Source: Leptospira noumeaensis
GTDB taxonomy: Bacteria > Spirochaetota > Leptospiria > Leptospirales > Leptospiraceae
Length of the DNA stretch: 64,000 nucleotides
Assembly: GCF_004770765.1 (NCBI RefSeq)
Contig: NZ_RQFK01000026.1
Location: forward strand, 1-64,000
Direction: 5' to 3'
The notes under the pieces are model-generated. The model was given only the letters and a program-made list of their open reading frames with translations. It was not told the DNA's origin and searched no databases. This document shows positions 17,774 through 25,584 of this stretch, piece after piece. The position numbers were made by a program, and so were the translations under genes. Positions within the stretch are counted from its first letter, which is position 1; each line of letters begins with the position of its first letter.

Positions 17774-18092
17774 TTTTCTATGTTATACTTAGACTCAAAA
17801 TCTTCCAAGCACTATGCAAAAATCTGAGCAAATTTCTAGTCTCAAATCATCAATCTGATTAACCAGCTTTACAAAACCAAGAAATGGCAGATAATCAGAA
17901 TTTGGTAAAAATTCAATTTTGTCCGAAAAATCGAAACCTAGGACAATTCCGAATTCGGCTTCCTTGAAATTCGGAACCTCCCCCATTGAAAAATTATAAA
18001 AAAAAACAGAGCTCACTTATTTTATAATTACAATTTTAAAAAAAAGTCCATAATTCAATCCGTCTCATCGCACAGAGTACCGGAGATTTCTA
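17774..18092. other. Divergent intergenic region
   Basis: 319 bases between the minus-strand lipoprotein and the first chemoreceptor. A 73-codon minus frame (17795-18016) is open but shows no ribosome site and no recognisable features. The region must hold promoters for both flanking genes; I cannot place them with confidence. GGAGATTTCTA gives the receptor's ribosome site. Confidence 0.5.
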
Positions 18093-20135
18093 ATGTCAAA
18101 ATTTTATTCCAATCTTTCCATTCGGTTAAGACTATTCCTATTACCTCTTCCCATCTTTGTTTTTCTTCTAGTTTTACTCGTTTTATTCGTCCGGACACAA
18201 AATGAAAATATAAATTTCACTTACAAAGAACTTAAGGGAATCCAAGTCATCAAACCGGTTTATCTTGCATTTCAAGAAGGTTTAAAAAGATTAAAAATAG
18301 GCCAAGAAGAATCCAAAACGTTAAAACCTTTAATTGAAACAGGGGCAAAAGAGATTATACTTTCTGAAATATTACCCGAGGATTCCGTTGAAATTACAAA
18401 ATGGAAATCTTATATAAAAATTGATAATTTTGACCAGCTAACAAGTAGAAATTTCCTAGTAGATACTCAAGAATTAGCAATTAAAATTGGAGACCACTCT
18501 CATCTCATTTTGGATCCAGAACTTGAATCCTATTACCAAATGGAAATTATTTTATTTCAAATACCAGAACTGTGGAAAAATGTAGCACTACTTAAAGAAG
18601 TCATTAGAGATGAATATCTGGGTTCCAATCAAAATCAAAAAAACTTTTCCAATATAAGTTTTACTAAAGCTGTGATCTCAATCAATGCAATTGAAGAAGT
18701 TTGCACTAACATTGCTAAATCAAACCAAAAAAGTTTAGAAAATGCACCCAAACATGCTGAGAATATTCAAATTAATATTACCAAAACGAATACTACTTGT
18801 AAACGTTATATCGAAGAATTGAAAAACATTTTTCTGATAGAAAATGCAAAACCAAAATCAGCCGATTCTTTGTTTACTACAATTCACAAAGGTACCGCTA
18901 TCGGTGCTGAAATACAAGGTTCGTCCATATTGATTCTTGAAAATTTAATTCTAGAACGACTCGCAGAGCAGAAATTACAAAGAACAACCAATATCATCAT
19001 AGTCATAATTACATTAAGTCTATCTATTTTACTTATACTTACAATTTTTAAAAGTATCAACGACCCTCTTGAAAAAGTTCTATTAAAAATTATTGAATTA
19101 TCCAGTGGTGATGCTGACCTAACAAAACAATTACCCGATTTTGGAAAAAATGAAATTGGAGAAATTACAAATTCTATCAATGAATTTTTAAAAAAATTAA
19201 ACCACATCATGAGTCAATTAAAACTCTCAGTAAAGGAAGTAGAAAAGGTTTCCAATCAGTTAAAAGAAGATGCACTTTCTGTATCTGATAATGCTTCCGG
19301 ACTTGCTTCCACATCGGAAGAATCCGCTGCATCACTTGAGGAACTTTCATCTTCGTTCGACATTATGTTTGGATCCATTTCTGATGAGACAAAAAATATT
19401 TTTAAAATCGCAGAAGAAATCAAAAACCTCGAAGATTCGATTAGTAGTATCGAAAAGGAATTATTACAACTCTCCGATGAATCCATTGCATCTACAAATC
19501 TAGCTGACCTAGGAAATCAATCCATACGAAGCACTGATTCATCAATGGTAGAAATTCGCACTGTCACCGGAGAAATTGCTGGTATTGTTGATTTAATAAC
19601 GGATATTTCAGAACAAACCAACTTGCTCGCGTTAAACGCAAGTATTGAAGCAGCACGCGCTGGTGATGCAGGAAGAGGCTTTGCCGTTGTAGCGGAAGAA
19701 ATTTCGAAATTAGCTGATAAAACCCAAATTTCAGTTAAAAACATAAAGGGTTTAATAGAAAAAAGTAACATGGCCGTTAATAACGGAGTGAATCATGTAA
19801 ACGAAACAGTAAATTCTTTAAGCAAAATTGTTGGGCAATCGAATCGAATACAAACTGGAGTTGGAAAAGTAAAATCAGAAATTTCGTCCCAATCAATCAG
19901 CCTAACAAATGTTTCTCATGAAGTAAAAGAATTAAAAACATTGGCAGAATCCATTGAATCGTCAAGCCAAGAACAAAAACGTACTTCACAAGATATGGTT
20001 GTCAGTGTAAACACACTCTCAGGAAACGCACAGGAACTAGCACAAAGTTCAGAAGACCTAAATCGCGTAAGTGTTACGATTAGTGAAGTAGCAATTTCGA
20101 TTTCAAACATTGCGGATTCATTTAGAACTAATTAA
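18093..20135 (+). CDS. Methyl-accepting chemotaxis protein, first of a tandem pair
   Basis: A 680-residue transmembrane chemoreceptor. Membrane segment 1 is at about 12-32. A periplasmic sensor of some 270 residues follows, with two or three Cys and a helical pattern. Membrane segment 2 is at about 302-322, then HAMP (near 325-380) and the cytoplasmic signalling helices. The hairpin tip [33 protein letters not shown] is at about 503-535. Signals pass to CheA/CheW and the flagellar motor. There is no C-terminal NWETF tether. Ligand unknown; the sensor matches no domain I can name. It is the close paralogue of the next gene. Confidence 0.92.
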   Translation: MSKFYSNLSIRLRLFLLPLPIFVFLLVLLVLFVRTQNENINFTYKELKGIQVIKPVYLAFQEGLKRLKIGQEESKTLKPLIETGAKEIILSEILPEDSVEITKWKSYIKIDNFDQLTSRNFLVDTQELAIKIGDHSHLILDPELESYYQMEIILFQIPELWKNVALLKEVIRDEYLGSNQNQKNFSNISFTKAVISINAIEEVCTNIAKSNQKSLENAPKHAENIQINITKTNTTCKRYIEELKNIFLIENAKPKSADSLFTTIHKGTAIGAEIQGSSILILENLILERLAEQKLQRTTNIIIVIITLSLSILLILTIFKSINDPLEKVLLKIIELSSGDADLTKQLPDFGKNEIGEITNSINEFLKKLNHIMSQLKLSVKEVEKVSNQLKEDALSVSDNASGLASTSEESAASLEELSSSFDIMFGSISDETKNIFKIAEEIKNLEDSISSIEKELLQLSDESIASTNLADLGNQSIRSTDSSMVEIRTVTGEIAGIVDLITDISEQTNLLALNASIEAARAGDAGRGFAVVAEEISKLADKTQISVKNIKGLIEKSNMAVNNGVNHVNETVNSLSKIVGQSNRIQTGVGKVKSEISSQSISLTNVSHEVKELKTLAESIESSSQEQKRTSQDMVVSVNTLSGNAQELAQSSEDLNRVSVTISEVAISISNIADSFRTN

Positions 20136-20164
20136 CTTGTAATATTCATAAACAAAATTTACTC

Positions 20165-20209
20165 AAGTTAAGATACAAAACATCTTTTTGATTTTTCATA
20201 TCTTAACTT
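20165..20209 (+). terminator. Possible hairpin between the two chemoreceptor genes
   Basis: AAGTTAAGATA can pair perfectly over 11 bases with TATCTTAACTT across a 23-base T-rich loop. There is no strong T-tract after the stem, so it may be a weak terminator or a transcript-processing site. Confidence 0.4.
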
Positions 20210-20304
20210 CTTATAACAAAATAAATGATTGATTAATTGACTGCTAATAATCGTTAGAAGTTAAGTAGATAATTTTTATCTACTTCATGTGAGATATACG
20301 TTCT

Positions 20305-22347
20305 ATGTCAAAATTTCTTTCTAAATTCTCTATACAAAGTCGACTTTTGCTCCTCCCTACTCCTCTAATTGTATCACTTTTAATCATTCTGCTTATTTTA
20401 TTACGTTCGCTAAATGGAACCATTGAATTTGCAAAAAAAGAACATTCAGGAATCCAGGCAATCAAACCTATTTATTTTGTTTATAGAGAAGGGCTGAAAC
20501 GATTCACAATTGGACAAGAAAACACAAAAGATCTTTTACCTCTTATAAAATCCACAAGGTTACATATAGAAAAAACAGAACTTCTTGATAAAGACACAAA
20601 AGAACTTACTGTTTGGAATCATTACAATCAGTTCAGTAATTTTGACACCCCTACTTCTAGAAACTTTCTAAATGATACACAGGAATTAGCTTTAAAGGTT
20701 GGTGACTTTTCTAACCTCATACTAGATCCAGAAGTAAACTCGTATTACCAAATGGAAATTACCTTCTTTCGAGTCCCAGAAATTCTAAAAAATATTGGAT
20801 TACTTAACGAAATTATTCGTGATGAATATTTGGATTCAAGGAAAAAGAATAATGAGTATTCAAGTGAAAGTTATACCAAAGCACTGATCTCCATCAATTT
20901 TATAGAATCTACATGTAAAGAAATACAAAAGTCTCATAAAAAATCTATAGACGATGAATCACCTTATGTTGAAGAACTAAAGAAAATATTACAAGAGGCA
21001 AAAAAATCTTGTGATCATTTTTTATTAGATCTAAAAAAAAATTTCATCGAAACAAATTCGAAACCCAAAACCTATGAGGAACTTTTTTTAATTTTAGAAA
21101 AAGGATCAGACAATATTGTTACGATCCAAAACAACTCCATTTCAATTCTTGAAAAACTGGTGAACGATAGAATCCAAATTTTGTCCTTTCAAAGAAATTT
21201 GAATATTGGCCTCGTTTTCATTTCCTTATTGATATCCAGTATATTTGTAATTTTTATCTTTCGAAGTATCAATCATCCTTTGATTACCGTTTTATCCAAA
21301 GTCAATGAACTTTCCAGCGGAGAAGCTGACCTAACAAAAACTCTTCCCAATTTTGGAGCAAATGAAATAGGAGAAATTACAAACTCGATTAATTTGTTTT
21401 TGAATAATCTCAATCATATCATGAATCAATTGAAAATTTCCGTCAGTGATTCGGAAAAAGTTTCGTTCAAATTAAAAAAAGATGCAATCTCCGTTTCTGA
21501 CAATGCATCATCTTTGGCTTCGATTTCAGAAGAGTCTGCAGCCTCTTTAGAAGAACTTACCACTTCTTTCGAAATAATGTTTCAATTCATTACAAACGAA
21601 ACAAAAAATATTATTAAAATTACAGAAGAAATGAAAACTATTGAAGGTTCTATATCTAAAATTGAAAAAGCCCTTTCACAATTAACTGACCAATCCATCA
21701 ACTCTACAAATTTAGCCAATTTAGGAAATCTTTCTATTCAAAATACAAACCAAGCTATGTCTGAAATTCATTCTGTTACCAAAGAAATCACAGGAATTGT
21801 TGATTTAATTACTGAAATTTCAGAGAGAACCAACTTACTCGCATTAAATGCAAGTATTGAAGCCGCGCGTGCTGGAGATGCAGGAATGGGTTTTGCCGTA
21901 GTAGCAGAAGAAATTTCCAAGTTAGCCGACAGGACCCAATCATCTGTCAGAAACATTAAGAGACTGATAGATAAAAGTAATTCAGTAGTAAACGTTGGGG
22001 CAAACCATGTTTATGAAACAGTGAATGCTCTCAGTGAAATTGTAGAACAATCGAAAAGAATGCAAGTTAGCGTCGATGATTTAAAAGATGAAATGACTAC
22101 GCAGACAACTAGCCTTCTCAATGTCACCACTGAGTTAAACGGATTACAAGAAATGGCGGAAACCATTGAGTTCTCCAGTAGAGAACAAAAAAAAGCATCC
22201 GAAGACATGGTAAATACGATCAATAATCTTTCTGGAAATGCACAAGAACTTGCCAACAACTCAGAAGACTTAAACCAAGTGAGTCAAAAAATTGGAGAAA
22301 TTGCGGGAACCATTGCTATGGTAACCAACTCATTTCACACCAATTAA
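20305..22347 (+). CDS. Methyl-accepting chemotaxis protein, second of a tandem pair
   Basis: Also exactly 680 residues, with the same plan as its neighbour: membrane segments at about 12-32 and 302-322, HAMP, and a tip [33 protein letters not shown] near 503-535. Both proteins share many blocks in the sensor, for example an F-D-x-x-TSRNFL-x-DTQELA stretch and a DPE-x-x-SYYQMEI stretch, so the pair arose by tandem duplication and the ligand is probably related. A palindromic spacer separates the genes, so they may be expressed separately. Confidence 0.92.
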   Translation: MSKFLSKFSIQSRLLLLPTPLIVSLLIILLILLRSLNGTIEFAKKEHSGIQAIKPIYFVYREGLKRFTIGQENTKDLLPLIKSTRLHIEKTELLDKDTKELTVWNHYNQFSNFDTPTSRNFLNDTQELALKVGDFSNLILDPEVNSYYQMEITFFRVPEILKNIGLLNEIIRDEYLDSRKKNNEYSSESYTKALISINFIESTCKEIQKSHKKSIDDESPYVEELKKILQEAKKSCDHFLLDLKKNFIETNSKPKTYEELFLILEKGSDNIVTIQNNSISILEKLVNDRIQILSFQRNLNIGLVFISLLISSIFVIFIFRSINHPLITVLSKVNELSSGEADLTKTLPNFGANEIGEITNSINLFLNNLNHIMNQLKISVSDSEKVSFKLKKDAISVSDNASSLASISEESAASLEELTTSFEIMFQFITNETKNIIKITEEMKTIEGSISKIEKALSQLTDQSINSTNLANLGNLSIQNTNQAMSEIHSVTKEITGIVDLITEISERTNLLALNASIEAARAGDAGMGFAVVAEEISKLADRTQSSVRNIKRLIDKSNSVVNVGANHVYETVNALSEIVEQSKRMQVSVDDLKDEMTTQTTSLLNVTTELNGLQEMAETIEFSSREQKKASEDMVNTINNLSGNAQELANNSEDLNQVSQKIGEIAGTIAMVTNSFHTN

Positions 22348-22448
22348 GGATTTTTTCTACCAAAAGTTCATAATAAGGACTCTCGATTTTTAGAAAATTT
22401 TTTGGACTCATAAAACCAAATATAAATTTTGAATTGATGGATTGAGGC

Positions 22449-23543
22449 ATGGTTCCTTGTTTGGTTTCTATGTTCTCATCTCTGATACGTTTTATTTCAA
22501 AAATTAATTCGATAATAATCAAACTAGCCATATTTCAGTTAACATTTGTTAATTGTAATTTTCTAGAACCAACAAATAAAAATAATTCACCATTAGAGAA
22601 TTGGATCTCTTTGTCTTTGATTACTAACTATACGTATGCCTCTGATTTACAGAAGAGAGCCATAGCCACAATAGGCATTTTACCAAGTTCCGTACCTGGG
22701 TCAGAATCGGATTCTTTAGCACTCATTAGTTTAGGAAACAAACTTTTTAGAGATAATAAACTATCATCCAATCATGTTCAGTCTTGCCTCACTTGTCATC
22801 CCGTTGATGGTAATGCAGCAGGAATGGACAGACAATCCAAATCAAGAGGAACCTTTGGCCAACTGGGAAAAAGAAACACTCCCACTATTCTCAACGTTGG
22901 CTTTTTACCTATAATTTTTTGGGATGGAAGAAGAAGTACATTATACGATCAAGCCATTGATCCATTTGTGAATCCACTGGAAATGTCTTTAAATTCGGAT
23001 ACAGAATTACTCACTCGGATCCAAAATGATTCCAGTTACACTTCGTTCTTTGAAAGTGCGTTTCCCAATTCCCCGGCTCCGAGTATTCATGCAATTCGTA
23101 TGGGGCTTGTTGCATTCGAAAGATCTCTCGTATCAAAATCAAAATTCGATGATTTTTTGGAATCGAATGTACTCGCACTTAAAAACGATGAATTAGATGG
23201 ATTAAAAATCTTTTTGGATGTAGGATGTACAAATTGCCACAACCAAAATCTTTTAGGCGGATCTCAGTTTGCAAAACTAGATACAGTTCATTCTTATAAT
23301 GTGAATGATTTAGGAAGATCTGAATTTACAGGAAATGCTGCCGATAATTTTTTCTTTAAAGTTCCACCCTTACGTAACGTAACACTAACAGCGCCCTACT
23401 TCCACGATGGAAGTGTTTCTACAATCAAAGAAGCAGTACGTCGTATGAATCATTACAATCTGAACAGAAACATCAGTGAATCAGAAATTGACTCACTGAT
23501 TACTTTTCTAAAAACCTTATCAGATAAAACAAAGACAAATTAA
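22449..23543 (+). CDS. Diheme cytochrome c peroxidase family protein (CcpA/MauG-like)
   Basis: A 364-residue exported protein. The N-terminus has a hydrophobic segment ending in TFVNC (Cys near 36), probably a lipoprotein signal. Two c-type heme sites are complete: CLTCH near 117 and CTNCH near 257. NPLEMSLNSD and the C-terminal TAPYFHDGSVSTIKEAV are typical of bacterial diheme peroxidases. Members reduce hydrogen peroxide in the periplasm or, as MauG/MbnH types, oxidise protein side chains. Immediately downstream is a cobalamin riboswitch that drives the next genes. There is no sign that this gene itself is under the riboswitch. Confidence 0.85.
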   Translation: MVPCLVSMFSSLIRFISKINSIIIKLAIFQLTFVNCNFLEPTNKNNSPLENWISLSLITNYTYASDLQKRAIATIGILPSSVPGSESDSLALISLGNKLFRDNKLSSNHVQSCLTCHPVDGNAAGMDRQSKSRGTFGQLGKRNTPTILNVGFLPIIFWDGRRSTLYDQAIDPFVNPLEMSLNSDTELLTRIQNDSSYTSFFESAFPNSPAPSIHAIRMGLVAFERSLVSKSKFDDFLESNVLALKNDELDGLKIFLDVGCTNCHNQNLLGGSQFAKLDTVHSYNVNDLGRSEFTGNAADNFFFKVPPLRNVTLTAPYFHDGSVSTIKEAVRRMNHYNLNRNISESEIDSLITFLKTLSDKTKTN

Positions 23544-23565
23544 AACTATTGACAATAAATACACA

Positions 23566-23706
23566 GGTTGAAACTGTGGCATTACCTTTAGGGAGGAAAC
23601 AGGTGAAATTCCTGTGCTGACCCGCAACTGTGATGTATCTAACATAGCATAAACTATGTTAGATGATAAGCCAGATCTTCCCCGCAATGTTTTCTCGTGG
23701 ATTGGG
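23566..23706 (+). promoter_or_regulatory. Cobalamin (B12, AdoCbl-type) riboswitch
   Basis: The conserved core is present in order: TTTAGGGAGGAAACAGGTG, AAATTCCTGTGC, GACCCGCAACTGTGATG, a perfect long hairpin (TCTAACATAG with CTATGTTAGA), and the B12-box-like AAGCCAGATCTTCCCCGC. This pattern is the established signature of cobalamin riboswitches. A TTGACA at 23549-23554 lies just upstream. The following coding sequence starts 200 bases later, leaving room for an expression platform. B12 binding normally turns such genes off. Confidence 0.9.
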
Positions 23707-23756
23707 AACTTTGCACACTTACACATTTCTGTTCCAACAACAGATTTTGTAAAGGG

Positions 23757-23778
23757 GCCCCGAAGGTAAACTCGGGGC
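23757..23778 (+). promoter_or_regulatory. GC-rich hairpin in the riboswitch expression platform
   Basis: GCCCCGA pairs with TCGGGGC over a loop of eight bases. It lies 50 bases after the riboswitch core and there is no T-tract behind it, so it is not a normal terminator. Its 3' arm holds GGGG, seven bases before the ATG of a small leader frame at 23785, so it could hide that ribosome site. A GGGGCCCC palindrome at 23754-23761 overlaps the 5' arm and offers a competing fold. Confidence 0.55.
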
Positions 23779-23784
23779 ACCCGT

Positions 23785-23910
23785 ATGGAAAAAACACTAC
23801 TTACATATCTATCTATAGATTTTAAGACTCTTCGTCTTCTGACGTGGATAAACCTATTTCCAGTCCGTGTTCCCCTAAATTCAAATCAAGATTTAGGAGA
23901 ATCTAAATGA
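23785..23910 (+). CDS. Candidate 41-codon leader peptide
   Basis: ATG 23785 to TGA 23908-23910. The peptide starts MEKTLLTYLSIDF, includes KTLRLLTWINLFPV and ends NQDLGESK. The stop overlaps the start of the lipoprotein gene as ATGA, a classic translational-coupling arrangement. The frame also runs through the hairpin that covers the lipoprotein's ribosome site. Its own ribosome site would be a GGGG in the hairpin arm at 23772-23778. This is inference; a frame of this length can arise by chance in such DNA. Confidence 0.4.
   Translation: MEKTLLTYLSIDFKTLRLLTWINLFPVRVPLNSNQDLGESK
23874..23897 (+). promoter_or_regulatory. Hairpin covering the lipoprotein ribosome-binding site
   Basis: CCTAAAT pairs with ATTTAGG (7 bases, loop of ten). 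The AGGAG at 23895-23899 that should serve ATG 23907 has its first three bases in the stem. Folding would block translation initiation; ribosomes translating the leader frame at 23785 would open it. Confidence 0.5.
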
Positions 23911-24488
23911 AAACTTCACTTAAACTAACACTGGTGATGTTATTTACACTGTTTATCACTGCATGTGCTGATAATGGCAAAGTAGACAAATCAGAAGCTG
24001 ACAATAATTTGGCTTTAGGATTATTGAAAACAGCAGAGGCATCTGCAAAAGAAGCAGGCCAAATTGAAATCAGAGGAACATTTTATCAAGGTAGTTGTTC
24101 TGCAGGCACATGCACAACTCCAGGTTCCAACACAGTTACAATCCAATCCAATTTCGGAACAACAACAGGATATTTGTATGTTGATTATGTAAATGGGGCC
24201 GGTACATCAACTTACAGAGTCAACGCCGAAATCGTGGAATTTAGCAACACGGATCGAGTGCTTTATTACAAACCCAAAAACAGTGCAAATATTTCTGCAC
24301 TCATTTGGACAATCACTGATGCAAATGAAATTTTAATTTGTGATGTATTTAATGGCAAACCAACGTTAGCTGAGACTAAAACAGATCTGGCATCAAGAAA
24401 AGCATCTGGAACAGTTTATACCACTAATCCAAAAGCAGCAGGCTGCAATGGATCATTTGCATTTAATTTCTTAACTAGAACTTTCTAA
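23907..24488 (+). CDS. Riboswitch-controlled lipoprotein
   Basis: A 193-residue lipoprotein with signal LFTLFITAC (Cys near 21). The mature part begins with a Lys/Asp/Ala-rich helix, then a beta-rich domain with the Cys pair SCSAGTC and later single Cys in LICDV and AAGCNG, likely disulfide-bonded. I do not recognise the family. It is the first main gene after the cobalamin riboswitch, so it should be made when B12 is scarce. A role in capturing cobalamin or a precursor at the cell surface is plausible but unproven. Confidence 0.7.
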   Translation: MKTSLKLTLVMLFTLFITACADNGKVDKSEADNNLALGLLKTAEASAKEAGQIEIRGTFYQGSCSAGTCTTPGSNTVTIQSNFGTTTGYLYVDYVNGAGTSTYRVNAEIVEFSNTDRVLYYKPKNSANISALIWTITDANEILICDVFNGKPTLAETKTDLASRKASGTVYTTNPKAAGCNGSFAFNFLTRTF

Positions 24489-24498
24489 ATTCAAAAAA

Positions 24499-24530
24499 AT
24501 TTGCCTTTATTCACTTGGATAAAGGCAAAT
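24499..24530 (+). promoter_or_regulatory. Strong intercistronic hairpin between the two lipoprotein genes
   Basis: ATTTGCCTTTAT pairs perfectly with ATAAAGGCAAAT (12 bases, loop of eight). The plus strand has no T-tract after it; the AGGAG for the next gene follows at once. On the minus strand it would be followed by a run of T, so it could terminate antisense transcription. On the sense strand it may stabilise the upstream message or set the ratio of the two proteins. Confidence 0.6.
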
Positions 24531-24542
24531 AGGAGACAACTC

Positions 24543-25400
24543 GTGGCCCAGTTTCAAACAAAATCTTTACTGTCTTTGTTCCTAATCACTTTGACTTTTT
24601 GGCAATGTACGGAGAAGGAAAAGAATAATGACCTCATACTTTCATTATTAGTACTGCCGCTTGCCAATTCTTCTTCTGTAGGTCCTTGCCCGCCAACTTC
24701 TCTCCCTACAAATATTCCTATTGCAAACACTGTTGTTTCTGCCAATTCGAGTGTGAGTGGATTCAACGACTCATCAAAAGCAATCAATGGTATTTGTGGT
24801 GGTGGCGAGTTTTCTGGATCTTTGGATGTATATGCTTTAAATTTAACGGGAGCAGGTGCCACAATGATTTTATCGTGGGCCGGAAAAACCGTAAAAAATG
24901 TTTCGGGAAATGATTTTATCATCTATGAAAATCCATTTAGAGTTTCAGAAACTAGTGATCGTTATGCGTTCGATCCAATGGTAGTTCAAGTTTCTTTTGA
25001 TGGAACAAACTATTGCGGTTTTGATTTAAGTGGTTTTAATCCATCCGTAGCGGATAGTAATAAAATTTCTTCTTGGCCGGGATTTGCTGGTCTTAGACCG
25101 GTCATTTACAACATGGCCACCAAACCATTTAGCCTAACTGAATTGTTTACCTCCGCAGGAAGTGGTTTTTTGTTAGGTGGTGGTGATGGATTCAACCTTG
25201 ATGATTTGATCGTTGGTGGGCCCGGTGCTAATTGCGATTCGACTGCTCGTACGAATATCCAAACCAATGGATTTAAATTTATAAAAATGATTTCAGCTAC
25301 AGCTGTCACAAATCCAAATACGGGATCAGGGTATGTATATCCACATTCCTATAACAATGGCCCAGATATCGATGGAGTTGTTGCAAAATCTGTTGAATGA
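24543..25400 (+). CDS. Second riboswitch-operon lipoprotein, cell-surface-protein-like
   Basis: About 285 residues from GTG 24543, which has AGGAGA seven bases upstream and yields a clean lipoprotein signal ending TFWQC. The frame is open back to TTG 24501, but that lies in the hairpin. A Leu/Ser-rich tether leads to a beta-rich domain. There, LDVYALNL...ILSWAGKTVKNVSGNDFIIYENPF and FDPMVVQVSFDGTNY resemble a surface domain that, from memory, recurs near B12 transport genes in other phyla (similarity judged by eye). Likely co-regulated with the upstream lipoprotein by cobalamin. Confidence 0.68.
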   Translation: MAQFQTKSLLSLFLITLTFWQCTEKEKNNDLILSLLVLPLANSSSVGPCPPTSLPTNIPIANTVVSANSSVSGFNDSSKAINGICGGGEFSGSLDVYALNLTGAGATMILSWAGKTVKNVSGNDFIIYENPFRVSETSDRYAFDPMVVQVSFDGTNYCGFDLSGFNPSVADSNKISSWPGFAGLRPVIYNMATKPFSLTELFTSAGSGFLLGGGDGFNLDDLIVGGPGANCDSTARTNIQTNGFKFIKMISATAVTNPNTGSGYVYPHSYNNGPDIDGVVAKSVE

Positions 25401-25501
25401 TCAAAATCCATTTAAACCATAAAACAAAGATTACAATTTGTAATGATTAGAAGAAAAAACTTCTAATGTAAATTCAAACGATTGTTATACTCATTTTGAA
25501 A

Positions 25502-25548
25502 AATCCAACTCTTACTTATTGAAAAAAATCTCAGGTAAGAGTTGGATT
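25502..25548. terminator. Bidirectional terminator between lipoprotein operon and secA
   Basis: AATCCAACTCTTAC pairs perfectly with GTAAGAGTTGGATT (14 bases) across a 19-base loop. T-rich or A-rich flanks on both sides fit termination of the plus-strand lipoprotein operon and of the converging secA transcript. Confidence 0.8.
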
Positions 25549-25584
25549 TACATTTTTAATATGAAATATCGGTTGGTTAGTTCG

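Noticed and set aside
17795..18016. 73-codon minus-strand frame in the gap before the first chemoreceptor
   Set aside because: No ribosome site, no recognisable residues and no coupling to neighbours; could be chance.
23520..23780. 86-codon minus-strand frame over the cobalamin riboswitch
   Set aside because: The sequence is explained by the conserved RNA core; no protein evidence.
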